From contig JBKEAM010000031.1 of the NCBI GenBank assembly GCA_047972265.1, positions 1 to 64,000 of the forward strand: a DNA stretch of 64,000 nucleotides. The letters run 5' to 3'. A program made the position numbers and the translations under genes. This DNA is from JAAYCI01 sp047972265. Lineage in GTDB: Bacteria > Bacillota > Clostridia > Oscillospirales > Ruminococcaceae. The notes beneath the pieces were generated by a model, which saw nothing but the letters and a program-made list of their open reading frames with translations, ran no database searches and was not told the origin of the DNA. Below, one piece after another: positions 1-7,880 of this stretch; the first letter of the stretch is position 1; each line of letters starts with the position of its first letter.

Positions 1-14
1 TTTCAACTCCATAT

Positions 15-69
<55 letters not shown>

Positions 70-91
<22 letters not shown>

Positions 92-1653
92 TTCGCGGTT
101 ACGCCATTGGCGTGACCGCCTTTTTTTATGTCTTTTTCGCTGGTGGTAGAGCCTTCGCCCAGGTCACAAACGGCCTGCACCGTGATTGTTTCATCATCAA
201 CATCAATCCGCAAAAGATATTTCTGCAAAATAGACTTTATGGCTTCAGGTTTGTTTTGCAAGCAATTTGCATCTTTTCGCAGTTCTTCAATTAAAACTTT
301 ACGGTCAATTGGATCGGCCGGGGCAATTGATTTTATTTTTTCCTGCAATGCGGCGCGCTGTGTTTGATATTCGGCCATGCGCGTACGCACTAGATCGTTG
401 GCAAAGCCATTTGATAGAGCATCTACCAGGTTATTCAGTTTTACTTCAATTTCTGCCAATTCTTTTGTTAGGGCGGTGTGTGTAGCGGCTTCGGTGGATC
501 CTGTACCCAGTATAATATCGGCGGTACGCTCCAACAGATCCCCATCAAGCAAAGCCCTGCGGACAATCCCCACAATAAGCGGCTCGATCTCATTTGCCGG
601 TATATTCTTGGCGTCGCAATCGCGGCGCCTTCTTTTATTTGCGCAAGTATAAAACTTGTGTTCATGCCCTTTTTTGTTTGTGGTGGTTACACCAATGTAA
701 GCCCCGCCACACTTTGCACAATGCAGCAGCCCCGTAAGGATGTAATTGCGATTTTTAGGGCTATTGTTTTCAGTATTTTTTTGGTTATTGTCCATGCGTA
801 GCTGTACCCTCCCCCACATTTGCTTATCAACAATAGGCGGGATCAAATCATCAATGACAACAACATCTTCCCGTAGTTTGCCGCCCGCCCACTGGGACAT
901 ATATTTCACCTGGCGTTTGTTCCATGTATAGCGGCCTATATAGCGTTCGTTGCGCAAAATAGAGTACAAAGAGTTTTTACCAATAGGCTTACCACGCTTA
1001 CCATAATAGCCGTTCTTTTTGCACCACTCAACAATTTCGCTGTAGCTGCCGCCGGACGCATAAATACCAAAGATCTGCCGCACAGCAATAGCTTCATGCT
1101 CGTTAATAATATAGTTACCGTTTTCAATGTCATACCCCAACGGCGGCACGCCCCCGCAGAACTTTCCCTGCTGGGCAAGCCAGGCAATTTTATCCATGGT
1201 TTTTTTTCGCGTGGTTAAAACATGATGCTGGCCTATACCGACGGTCATTAATTCGGACAGAAAAGCGGACGGATCGGAAATATCGCCCAAAGTTTCGCAT
1301 ACTGAAACAACCTTTACCCCCAGTTTTTGCATTTCTTTGCGAAAAGCAAACCAGTCTGCCACATCACGGCTGCCACGGGTAAGGTCATAAATAACAACAC
1401 AATCAAAAACGCCGCGGTGGGCCGCGGCGACAAGAGAAGCAAAGCCGCGGCGCCCGGTATTGGTGCCGGTTTCGGCTTCATCTATAAAAATATTTTTTTC
1501 GTCCAGGTCAAAGCCAGCTTGTACGCAATATTCTGTGATTTTGTAAAGCTGCACCTCAATACTGGCGCTTTTTTCGTCCGAAAAGCGGGCATAAGCAGAC
1601 GCCTTTATTTGCACCTGCGGATCCTGCGTTTGTTTTTGTGTTAAAGCAGGCAT
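70..1653 (-). CDS. int: Large serine recombinase (phage integrase)
   Basis: Catalyses integration and, with a directionality factor, excision. N-terminal resolvase fold carries the nucleophile in YARFSDEKS; a recombinase domain follows, then a zinc ribbon (CAKC...CANKRRRRDC) and a C-terminal coiled coil. The start at 1653 is preferred because GGGGGAT lies just upstream of it; an in-frame ATG at 1665 has no visible ribosome site. The stop (70-72) lies inside the tRNA, so the last codons cross the attachment core. In the excised circle the frame would continue 20 other residues. Serine integrases at tRNA genes are less common than tyrosine integrases. Confidence 0.96.
95..127 (+). terminator. 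Phage-borne terminator directly after tRNA-fMet
   Basis: An 11-base-pair stem (95-105 with 109-119, one G-T pair), three-base loop, then C and seven T. It sits four bases after the tRNA and reads rightward, so it would end the tRNA transcript whose own terminator (35112-35153) was moved 35 kb away by insertion. The same bases encode the near-symmetrical Gly/Asn-rich end of the integrase on the other strand and include the left attP arm. Confidence 0.85.
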
Positions 1654-1681
1654 ACTATCCCCCATTACTTGCTGCTAAAAA

Positions 1682-2236
1682 CTATAAGCCAAGAAGTTGC
1701 TTTTTCTTTGCTTCAAAGTCTTCACTGGTAATAATTCCATCATCTAACAAAGATTTTAACTTTCGCAATTCGGCATCGGTGTCAACGGGGGCAAATTGCG
1801 GTACTACAGGCTGCGGAGGTGGCATAAATGCCGGAGCGGCATTTAAATTGGCTTGTGCCTGCTGTATACAATGAACTAAAGCTGCAATTGGCTTTTTTTG
1901 ACCTTCGGCAACTAATATTTCGGTTACACCTGCGATACGGGCCTTTGAACTAAATAATGTGGCGTTGTCACCAACCGACTGAATATTACTCAACAAAATT
2001 TGTTTTGTGGTACTTTGGTTTGCAATCTTACTTACAAAGAGTACGCGTGTGTTTGTAACGACCACAACACCCACACTTTTTCTAAGCCCACCCGTACCCG
2101 AAGAAACAGCTTCAACATTTGCACATAAAGCAAAAATCACTTGCTCATTTGGAAATATCATTTTTTCAGCTTCTTGAATAGATGCGTTAGAAAAAATATT
2201 GGATCCACTCATTCGAACAGCTTCGCTTACAGTCAT
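1682..2236 (-). CDS. PH-like/SHOCT domain protein
   Basis: 184 residues. The first ~125 form a bacterial PH-like beta domain (pattern VVVVTNTRVLFVSK typical of such domains), then a proline-rich linker, then a C-terminal SHOCT motif (LRKLKSLLDDGIITSEDF). SHOCT domains often sit at the end of membrane-associated or oligomerising proteins; no enzymatic function is known. It lies between integrase and repressor in the leftward lysogenic unit, so it is probably made in the lysogen. RBS GGGAGG is eight bases before the ATG. Function unknown; a lysogenic-conversion or control role is only an inference. Confidence 0.8.
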   Translation of the reverse strand: MTVSEAVRMSGSNIFSNASIQEAEKMIFPNEQVIFALCANVEAVSSGTGGLRKSVGVVVVTNTRVLFVSKIANQSTTKQILLSNIQSVGDNATLFSSKARIAGVTEILVAEGQKKPIAALVHCIQQAQANLNAAPAFMPPPQPVVPQFAPVDTDAELRKLKSLLDDGIITSEDFEAKKKQLLGL

Positions 2237-2255
2237 ACCTTTGTCCTCCCATGTT

Positions 2256-2444
2256 TTAATTTAAGTTTATTTTTTTTGCCGCGTTGATTTTTAATATTTC
2301 TTCATCCACCAGACGGATGGCATCAAAGATAGCATCTATTGCCGCAGCCGGAAGCCCCGCCGCTTGCATGGAAAATAATAGTTCTTCGTCGGTTGCATCA
2401 TCGGGCAAAGTGACTTCGCTCCAATCATTCAAAAGAAAATGCAT
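2256..2444 (-). CDS. Small acidic hypothetical protein
   Basis: 62 residues, acidic and helical in appearance, with a WSEVTLPDDATDEEL segment and an Ala-rich middle. A good ribosome site (AAAGGGGG) precedes the ATG. It sits between the SHOCT gene and the repressor in the same leftward unit, with short gaps, so it is likely co-transcribed from the repressor promoter. No family recognised. Confidence 0.6.
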   Translation of the reverse strand: MHFLLNDWSEVTLPDDATDEELLFSMQAAGLPAAAIDAIFDAIRLVDEEILKINAAKKINLN

Positions 2445-2455
2445 ACTTTCCCCCT

Positions 2456-3094
2456 TTAATGAACACTAATAACAATTTGCACAACAGTACCCAACACGGT
2501 AATGGGCATCGTTTTTAAATTATACATTTGCGGCTGATGCTCCGGGTTGTATGAGTGCGGCACCAATGTAACGGTGTCGCCGCTGCGGTAAAACTTTTTG
2601 ATGGTTGCATCTTCGCCATTTACCAACACGGCCGCAATTTCTCCATTTTCGACGACACTTTGGCGCTTTATAATGACAACACTTCCATCCGGGATGTTTG
2701 CGGCATTCATGCTGTCACCGCTTACCCTCAACCCAAAATATTCAGCACCGCCGTTTAGTTCTGTGTACATATATCCTTCCACATGTTCTTCTGCGTATAA
2801 AGGCAACCCTGCCGATATGGTACCAAGCACAGGGATTTGATGTGTAGGCATATATTGTATGGCATTTGCTGGCAGTTTCGGCTCTGGGGATGTAGTCCAC
2901 CCCATAAGCCAAGCGGGGGTTGTTTCAAGCGCTTTTGCAAAAGCTTCTATTTTGGATTGCGTTATATCATTTTCTCCCGATTCAATTTTTGCAATCGTGG
3001 AACGAGAGGTATACCCCATCTTTTTCGCAAGTTCTTCCTGTGACAGCCCTAACGCTTGTCGCCGGGATTTAATATTCTCATAGATTGACCCCAA
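2456..3094 (-). CDS. LexA/CI-like self-cleaving phage repressor
   Basis: 212 residues from a TTG start. XRE helix-turn-helix at residues ~5-60, then an S24 peptidase domain: cleavage dipeptide Ala95-Gly96 in TISAGL, nucleophile Ser128 (SGDSMN) and general base Lys166 (ATIKK). Such repressors hold lysogeny and are inactivated by RecA-stimulated self-cleavage on DNA damage. Start: GAAGGAG (3104-3110) touches the ATG at 3103 with no spacing but is nine bases from the TTG at 3094, which I prefer. It is divergent from the Cro-like gene across the operator region. Confidence 0.93.
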   Translation of the reverse strand: MGSIYENIKSRRQALGLSQEELAKKMGYTSRSTIAKIESGENDITQSKIEAFAKALETTPAWLMGWTTSPEPKLPANAIQYMPTHQIPVLGTISAGLPLYAEEHVEGYMYTELNGGAEYFGLRVSGDSMNAANIPDGSVVIIKRQSVVENGEIAAVLVNGEDATIKKFYRSGDTVTLVPHSYNPEHQPQMYNLKTMPITVLGTVVQIVISVH

Positions 3095-3120
3095 AAGTAC
3101 CATCTCCTTCCAATACCCAA

Positions 3121-3148
3121 AGTATAGCATCAGATGATTAAATGTCAA
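3121..3148 (-). promoter_or_regulatory. Leftward lysogenic promoter
   Basis: On the minus strand TTGACA (3148-3143), a 16-base spacer and TATACT (3126-3121), with TGC just before the -10 giving an extended -10. It would drive the repressor, the two small genes and the integrase. An operator-like repeat (3135-3152) covers the -35, so autoregulation is likely. Confidence 0.8.
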
Positions 3149-3232
3149 CAAAAATTGACAAAAAACAAAAATACTGTTGACAAAAAATCACGCAATGATA
3201 TACTGAAGCTGTGGTGATTAAATATCAACAAA
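3135..3232. promoter_or_regulatory. Operator cluster of the lysogeny switch
   Basis: Three copies of an imperfect dyad: tgattaaatgtcaacaaa (3135-3152), an inverted copy reading tgattttttgtcaaca on the minus strand (3175-3190), and tgattaaatatcaacaaa (3215-3232). A fourth, inverted copy follows the Cro-like gene (3450-3467). Positions over both -35 boxes and just after the rightward start make them likely repressor and Cro-like binding sites. Assignment to these proteins is inference. Confidence 0.75.
3177..3204 (+). promoter_or_regulatory. Rightward early (lytic) promoter
   Basis: TTGACA (3177-3182), 16-base spacer, TATACT (3199-3204) with TGA before the -10. The architecture is the same as the leftward promoter. 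It reads into the Cro-like gene and early operon. Operator-like repeats lie over its -35 (3175-3190) and just downstream of its expected start (3215-3232), as expected for repression in the lysogen. Confidence 0.8.
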
Positions 3233-3245
3233 CGCGGAGGTAAAA

Positions 3246-3449
3246 ATGACAAACACCAAAATGTTGAGAGACTTTATAAAAGATGCTGGAATAAAGTATG
3301 GCGCAGTGGCAAAAGCCGCAAATCTCACATATCAAGGGTTTTTAAACAAAATGAATAATGATAGTGAGTTCAAGGTTAGTGAAATTAAAAGCATAAGTAA
3401 ATTCACAAATATGCCAAAAGATATAAGAGACGAAATTTTTTTTGCTTGA
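3246..3449 (+). CDS. Cro-like small DNA-binding protein
   Basis: 67 residues, first gene rightward of the switch, with GGAGG six bases before the ATG. The pattern KYGAVAKAANLTYQGFLNKM resembles a helix-turn-helix of the XRE/Cro type. By position it would oppose the repressor. The fourth operator-like copy (3450-3467) begins immediately after its stop. The fold is inferred from pattern and position, not from strong identity. Confidence 0.7.
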   Translation: MTNTKMLRDFIKDAGIKYGAVAKAANLTYQGFLNKMNNDSEFKVSEIKSISKFTNMPKDIRDEIFFA

Positions 3450-3467
3450 TTTGTTGATTTTTAATCA
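3450..3467 (-). promoter_or_regulatory. Distal operator-like site
   Basis: The minus strand reads tgattaaaaatcaacaaa, matching 16 of 18 bases of the sites at 3135 and 3215. It lies about 220 bases downstream of the promoter-proximal sites, directly after the Cro-like gene. A DNA loop between repressor molecules bound here and at the promoters is possible. Confidence 0.6.
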
Positions 3468-3546
3468 CTATTCCATTTAAGTAACTGCAACAAAAATAAC
3501 ATGCAACATATCCAATAAAACGGATAAGTGAAAAAGGGGCAATAAC

Positions 3547-3732
3547 ATGTTGACAGCGCTTTTACTTTTGGCCCTTGTCATTTTGGGCATTTATGCGATT
3601 TTCCAGAAGGTAAGTGTATTAATCCTTGTTGCGTACGTATCCCGAAAAGGAATACAGCCGTCAGATGCAGAACTAAAGGAATGTACCGAATATGTAATAA
3701 AACGATTGTTAGGAAAAAAGCCACGGCTTTAA
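3547..3732 (+). CDS. Small single-pass membrane protein
   Basis: 61 residues. Residues ~2-35 are strongly hydrophobic (LTALLLLALVILGIYAIF, then VSVLILVAY) and form one or two membrane helices; the tail is charged and ends in RLLGKKPRL. AAAAAGGGGC lies before the ATG. Early-operon position, no family recognised. Confidence 0.55.
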   Translation: MLTALLLLALVILGIYAIFQKVSVLILVAYVSRKGIQPSDAELKECTEYVIKRLLGKKPRL

Positions 3733-3745
3733 AGGAGGTTTCCAA

Positions 3746-3931
3746 ATGCCAAAAGTAAACACACCAAGGGGATTTGTAGTAAATACCAATGGCCCGCCGC
3801 TGGACATAGACGGCACTGCGGCACTGCTGGCCTGGTTTATTACTGACGGGGATGCAAGCGCCTACCTTGCAAAAATCCGAGAGATCCAGCGCAAGCGCGC
3901 AGAAAGCGGGGTGCCGGATGCCAGCAAATAA
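3746..3931 (+). CDS. Small early hypothetical protein
   Basis: 61 residues with an ideal ribosome site (AAAGGAGG) before the ATG. The end is basic and helical (KIREIQRKRAESG). Its 3' end overlaps the next gene's start by 14 bases, so the two are translationally linked. Function unknown. Confidence 0.6.
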   Translation: MPKVNTPRGFVVNTNGPPLDIDGTAALLAWFITDGDASAYLAKIREIQRKRAESGVPDASK

Positions 3932-4151
3932 GGTTGATATTGATTTTGATATGGAGCGGGAACGCTTTGCGGCCCTGTTTCGTGACGAAAAGGAAAAATC
4001 ACTGACTTTTTTATATGCCTATGCCACCGGCATATCAAAAGTGCTTATCAATAGGCCAGAGACGACTAATGCCGGTAAGGTATTGCAACTGCGGGCGCTA
4101 TACACCGCGTTGGAAGATGTAATGCAAAGCGGGGGTGGTAGCAATGTTTGA
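3918..4151 (+). CDS. Early hypothetical protein
   Basis: 77 residues from the ATG at 3918, inside the end of the preceding gene. An upstream in-frame start at 3852 would overlap that gene much more and lacks a ribosome site. Charged and helical; it includes MERERFAALFRDEKEKS. Overlaps the following gene by eight bases. No family recognised. Confidence 0.55.
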   Translation: MPANKVDIDFDMERERFAALFRDEKEKSLTFLYAYATGISKVLINRPETTNAGKVLQLRALYTALEDVMQSGGGSNV

Positions 4152-4629
4152 GCAACAGACCCTTACCGCCCGGCGGGACGCAGAAATAAAGATACTGCTT
4201 TGCCTGCATCAATTGTGGCAGCAGGACGCACCAGATCCGCCACCACTTGGGCAATATTTCCGCCAGTGGCCCACCGTGCAGGATGTGCCAGGCGAAAAGC
4301 TGGCGTTTGTAACGGCAGCTTTAGAAGAAGAAAAACTGTGTCGAAAGCTAAAGGGCGACGCACGTTATTACCGCACGCTGACTATTGCGGAAAAGATTGC
4401 GGAATACGAATACGCACTGCAGGCCCTGCGCTATGAACTGTACGGCGACGACGGCAGCCAATTGGATAACGGTGTAACGCAACGGGAGTTTAAACGCATG
4501 GTTGCCGCCAGCGTGGCCAAATACTACGAAACAAAGGAACACGCATATTTGGAAGGCGCGGGAGAAGCAGAACCTTTTGAGCCGTACGCATATTTGGAAG
4601 AGTTGGAACGGGAGGACGCGAACAAATGA
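4144..4629 (+). CDS. Early hypothetical protein, acidic
   Basis: 161 residues from the ATG at 4144 (GGGGGTGG just upstream), overlapping the previous stop. Mostly helical and acidic towards the end (EPFEPYAYLEELERED). No membrane segment, no conserved cysteines or metal motif. Its stop overlaps the next start in ATGA. Function not recognised. Confidence 0.55.
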   Translation: MFEQQTLTARRDAEIKILLCLHQLWQQDAPDPPPLGQYFRQWPTVQDVPGEKLAFVTAALEEEKLCRKLKGDARYYRTLTIAEKIAEYEYALQALRYELYGDDGSQLDNGVTQREFKRMVAASVAKYYETKEHAYLEGAGEAEPFEPYAYLEELEREDANK

Positions 4630-4805
4630 AAAAACGTAAAAGGCAAAATTTCCCTGTACGAACAGGGGTATCAATGGCGGCTTTTTTAATCAGTTTTGCG
4701 CTGATGGAAGCGGAAGTGGTACCACTGGGCATTGGTTTACTACTTTGCGCGCTATTGGCATTTGTAACGTATGTGGTTGCCTGCTATGAGGGCTGGGCAT
4801 ACTAA
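4626..4805 (+). CDS. Small two-helix membrane protein
   Basis: 59 residues. It starts in the ATGA overlap with the preceding stop. A basic N-terminus (MKKRKRQNF) is followed by two hydrophobic stretches, MAAFLISFAL and LGIGLLLCALLAFVTYVV, separated by an acidic turn. Position and overlap favour a real gene. Role unknown; small early phage membrane proteins may affect host physiology, but nothing here shows that. Confidence 0.5.
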   Translation: MKKRKRQNFPVRTGVSMAAFLISFALMEAEVVPLGIGLLLCALLAFVTYVVACYEGWAY

Positions 4806-4831
4806 AAAATATTTAAAAGGGGGCAAGATAT

Positions 4832-5071
4832 ATGGAAAAAAGAATGGCATACATCGAAATAAAGGTAATGGGACCGGGTGTTGTAGCGGCAAGTATGGCA
4901 GGAACGGCAGAAGGCATATTGGACGGACTTTGTGCCACGTTAGTAGAAGCCCTACGTAAAACGGCTAAAGATAGGGGCTTGCCGGTTGAAAAACTGTTTG
5001 CCAATGCAGTGGAGATACAGCACGAAATGATAAAAAGCAACATAGTGGCCGAAATGGACACCAAAGCATAA
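4832..5071 (+). CDS. Early hypothetical protein
   Basis: 79 residues with AAAAGGGGG upstream of the ATG. The N-terminus looks like a beta strand (MAYIEIKVMG), followed by small-residue-rich helices. It is the last gene before the hairpin-rich gap in front of the replication gene. No family recognised. Confidence 0.55.
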   Translation: MEKRMAYIEIKVMGPGVVAASMAGTAEGILDGLCATLVEALRKTAKDRGLPVEKLFANAVEIQHEMIKSNIVAEMDTKA

Positions 5072-5076
5072 AAATA

Positions 5077-5177
5077 GGGCACATGGTTTCCATGTGCCCA
5101 CATCTATACAAAAAAATAAATACCCGTTGACCTTGTGGCCTGGCAGCCGTCAACGGGCAAAAAAAGCGTTGCTTTTT
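5077..5177. repeat. Three consecutive hairpins upstream of rep (candidate origin)
   Basis: Hairpin 1: gggcacatgg (5077-5086) pairs with 5090-5099, loop TTT, no T tail. Hairpin 2: cccgttgac (5123-5131) pairs with 5149-5157 around a 17-base loop that can form an inner GGC/GCC stem. Hairpin 3: aaaaagc (5161-5167) with 5171-5177, terminator-like. They fill most of the 244-base noncoding gap before the HUH replication gene. HUH enzymes nick at hairpins near their own gene, so this may be the origin; terminators are the alternative. Confidence 0.5.
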
Positions 5178-5315
5178 GTACTTAAAGTATAACACAAAGG
5201 GCAAAAACAACGCAATGTAAAACGGCTGAAAATCGGGCTTTAGTCACCCAGTAACGGTATTAATAAGCCGACAAAAAGAGACTGCCAGGCAGAAAAACAA
5301 AGGGGGTGCCCTTGT

Positions 5316-6236
5316 GTGTATCTGCAAAAAGTATACAAGGCAGGACAAACGATAGAAATACAGAAGACATTTAGCAAGCGTTATGGCCGAAACATAACGC
5401 GGGGGAAGAACCAATGCCCAACACCCAAGGCCATGAAAAATTATAACGATTTGATGGCCCGGCGCGAACTAACCAGGACATTTAATGAAAATTTTGCAGA
5501 CGGAGACATACATTTGGTGCTACGCCACCGCAGAGGTACGAACCCCACACCAGACGAAGCCAAAGCCATGCTTGACAAATATATCCGTCAAGTACGCACG
5601 GAATACCGGCGGCTGGGGTACGAAATAGTATACGCGCGGGCGTCGGCTGTTGGAAAAAAAGGCGGGATCCACCACCACCTGGTTGTAAACGTGCCCGGAG
5701 CAACAAAAAGCATTTTGGCGGCCCTGCGTACCAACTGGCTCCATGGCAGCGTAAACTTTACACCCCTGTACACATACGGCGAATTTAGCGGGTTGGCTAA
5801 ATATTTTTTGGGGCAAGGCAAAGAAAGCGAAAACGACACCGAGGACGAAAAGCTGCAAATTATTGGCAATCGGTGGAGCGGCAGCAAAAATTTGCGCAGG
5901 GTAAAGCCGGATGTAAAGCAAGTATCCGCAAAAAAGTGGCGGGAGCCACCCAAAGCAAAAAAAGGCTACCGGATAGATGTTGACAGCATAGACGCAGGGG
6001 TAAACCCCGTAACAGATATACCGTACCTGTTTTACCGGATGGTGAAAATTGACCAAACAGGCAAAGCGGCAGAGAGGGTACAGGCCGAAAACAGAAAGGC
6101 GGTACGGGATGCATGGAACAGGCCCGAATGGGCAAACCAACATATCGTTGGAAGATTACAAGAAACTATACCAAAGCGGGGCAAGCGAAAATCAAAAAAG
6201 CCCATTAAACCAGTGGCGGGGCCAGCGGAGCCGTGA
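5316..6236 (+). CDS. HUH-type rolling-circle replication protein
   Basis: 306 residues from a GTG with GGGGG nine bases upstream. Motif order fits single-tyrosine HUH endonucleases: a strand motif DIHLVLRHRRG (residues ~64-74), the metal-binding HUH triplet in GGIHHHLVVN (His119-121), and Tyr163 in GLAKYFLGQGK, the expected nicking tyrosine. The C-terminus is Lys/Arg rich. It would nick the origin and covalently hold the 5' end. No helicase loader, primase or polymerase gene is seen nearby. The next gene's start lies inside its last 128 bases in another frame. Confidence 0.75.
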   Translation: MYLQKVYKAGQTIEIQKTFSKRYGRNITRGKNQCPTPKAMKNYNDLMARRELTRTFNENFADGDIHLVLRHRRGTNPTPDEAKAMLDKYIRQVRTEYRRLGYEIVYARASAVGKKGGIHHHLVVNVPGATKSILAALRTNWLHGSVNFTPLYTYGEFSGLAKYFLGQGKESENDTEDEKLQIIGNRWSGSKNLRRVKPDVKQVSAKKWREPPKAKKGYRIDVDSIDAGVNPVTDIPYLFYRMVKIDQTGKAAERVQAENRKAVRDAWNRPEWANQHIVGRLQETIPKRGKRKSKKPIKPVAGPAEP

Positions 6237-6720
6237 AAACGGAAAGCAGCTTGAAGAATGGATAAGCGCCGCCTGTGAATATTACGACAAAGCGGGGCTG
6301 GCCCTGATAGAAAAGACGCCGGAACCCATGGCCCCCATAAAAAGGCTGGAAGCCAACCGATTTGTTGCGGTGTATACCGAAAAAGCCCAGGGCGATTACA
6401 AAGGTACCCTTGACGGTGGGCGGGCAGTAGCTTTTGAAGCCAAGCATACAGACGATGATTTTATAAAAGCGGCCGCGGTTACAAAAAAGCAAACTGGATG
6501 GCTGGACAGGCAACAACAGTATGGCGCTATGTGCTTTGTGGTGGTAAGTATACAGGCCCGCAAATTCTTCCGGGTACCGTGGAAGTTTTGGCGGGACATG
6601 AAAAAACACTACGGACGCAAATACATGACGCTGGAAGACCTACAGCCGCATGAAATAAGGTTGGAAGCCCGTGGCGGGTACATTGGATTGATGTTTTTAG
6701 AAGGGAGCGGGGCAATATGA
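6109..6720 (+). CDS. RecU-like Holliday junction resolvase
   Basis: 203 residues from the ATG at 6109; a further in-frame start at 6049 is less likely. RecU pattern: N-terminal ENGKQLEEWI, then GDYKGTLDGGRAVAFEAKHT containing the catalytic Asp and E-x-K, then GAMCFVVVSI and a C-terminal KFWRDMKK. It resolves four-way junctions, useful in phage recombination and in clearing branched DNA before packaging. Overlaps rep by 128 bases and the next gene by ATGA. Confidence 0.8.
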   Translation: MHGTGPNGQTNISLEDYKKLYQSGASENQKSPLNQWRGQRSRENGKQLEEWISAACEYYDKAGLALIEKTPEPMAPIKRLEANRFVAVYTEKAQGDYKGTLDGGRAVAFEAKHTDDDFIKAAAVTKKQTGWLDRQQQYGAMCFVVVSIQARKFFRVPWKFWRDMKKHYGRKYMTLEDLQPHEIRLEARGGYIGLMFLEGSGAI

Positions 6721-7010
6721 AGCCTTACGAAGAAAAAAGCAATCGAAAAGAAGCGAAGTGCGTTGCGCTGGAATGGACTACACACCGATTTGGTAGCCGC
6801 CATATTTTACGGGGCCAGTACATGGCACAAGATGCCGAAATTATTATTTTGCACCGGCCGAACCCCAAAGAAGGGCTTTTTTACATGGATGCGCCGTTGT
6901 TTGGGCTAAAAGACAGGATGCTGGACGCGTTTACATGGCGCGAAGCAGAAAAAGAAGCAATAGAAATATTGGAACAAACAACCGGATTGAAAATACAAAT
7001 GGAAAATTAA
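6717..7010 (+). CDS. Early hypothetical protein
   Basis: 97 residues beginning in the ATGA overlap with recU. Likely mixed alpha/beta; contains AEIIILHRPNPKEGLFYMD. No membrane segment or metal motif. A role in DNA metabolism is suggested only by position. Confidence 0.55.
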   Translation: MKPYEEKSNRKEAKCVALEWTTHRFGSRHILRGQYMAQDAEIIILHRPNPKEGLFYMDAPLFGLKDRMLDAFTWREAEKEAIEILEQTTGLKIQMEN

Positions 7011-7026
7011 CAGGAGGTTGCGCCAC

Positions 7027-7596
7027 ATGAAAAAGACAATCGAATTTAAAAAAGAAGATCAAAGCGGGACGGCTCCCCTACCCCCGGCAACAGTACCCGA
7101 ATTATCCCGCGAAGAACTGTTGGGGATCCTGCATACCCCCGCCCCGTACAACGTAAGCATGGCAGAGATACGCAACTGGCCAACATACGGAACCTGCCGT
7201 TTTTGCGGGCAGATCCAAACACAAAACGGGTATGCGACGCAAGAAGCGGCCGACGAAGGCATAACACGGTATTGCAAGTGCATAGCAGCACAGCAGTACC
7301 GCCGCCAGATGGACGCAGAAGAACACCGTACCGAAGCGTTGCGGGAAGCTGCCGAACGCATAGACCTGTTATTTGGGGAAGGTGCAGAGTTTTGCGGGGA
7401 TGATTATTGTATGCCATGCGTTATACAGGTAATTTTGGACGCTGCCGCGAATGTATACGACGGCACAATGCTGTCAGCAAAAATAAAAATAAACGGCAGT
7501 ATGCAGGCGGATGTATCAAAGGGCGCCAGTGGAAACTTAAAAATAAAGCGCAAAAATTCGGGAGAAACCACGGTTGAAATACAGACACAGCGGTGA
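7027..7596 (+). CDS. Cysteine-rich putative zinc protein
   Basis: 189 residues from the ATG at 7027; AGGAGG is nine bases upstream. Contains TCRFCGQ and YCKCIA, which could form one zinc site, and a second group FCGDDYCMPC. The C-terminal 50 residues are basic and Ser/Gly/Lys rich (SGNLKIKRKNSGE). Found between recU and the methyltransferases. Family not identified. Confidence 0.6.
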   Translation: MKKTIEFKKEDQSGTAPLPPATVPELSREELLGILHTPAPYNVSMAEIRNWPTYGTCRFCGQIQTQNGYATQEAADEGITRYCKCIAAQQYRRQMDAEEHRTEALREAAERIDLLFGEGAEFCGDDYCMPCVIQVILDAAANVYDGTMLSAKIKINGSMQADVSKGASGNLKIKRKNSGETTVEIQTQR

Positions 7597-7605
7597 GGTG
7601 GCGAC

Positions 7606-7854
7606 ATGATGCAATGCCCAATTTGCGGGGCCGAGGGATCGGCAGTACATGGCTGGGTACACTGCCCGGCGGTACAAGATACCGTTTGTATGCTGCACTG
7701 CTATTCCCCGCGGTGCGAATACAGGCCGGACACGGGGGTTAGTTATCAGCCATGCAGGTACCAACAAATAGCATGGGAACAAAAACTAAAAGCCCGCGAA
7801 GCAGAAGGGATGTTGCCCACACTGCCGCCCGAAATTTTGAACTGGGGAAAATAG
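7606..7854 (+). CDS. Small zinc-ribbon-like protein
   Basis: 82 residues. CPICG at the N-terminus with further Cys/His (VHCPA, CMLHCYSPRCEY) suggests one or two zinc sites. GGTGGCGAC precedes the ATG pair. The following methyltransferase starts 27 bases later. Function unknown. Confidence 0.6.
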   Translation: MMQCPICGAEGSAVHGWVHCPAVQDTVCMLHCYSPRCEYRPDTGVSYQPCRYQQIAWEQKLKAREAEGMLPTLPPEILNWGK

Positions 7855-7880
7855 ACAAAATCAAAGGAAGGTTAAAGCCG

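Noticed and set aside
7752..7880. N-terminal extension of the C5-methyltransferase
   Set aside because: It overlaps the preceding zinc-ribbon gene and lacks a ribosome site; motif I begins shortly after the ATG at 7881.
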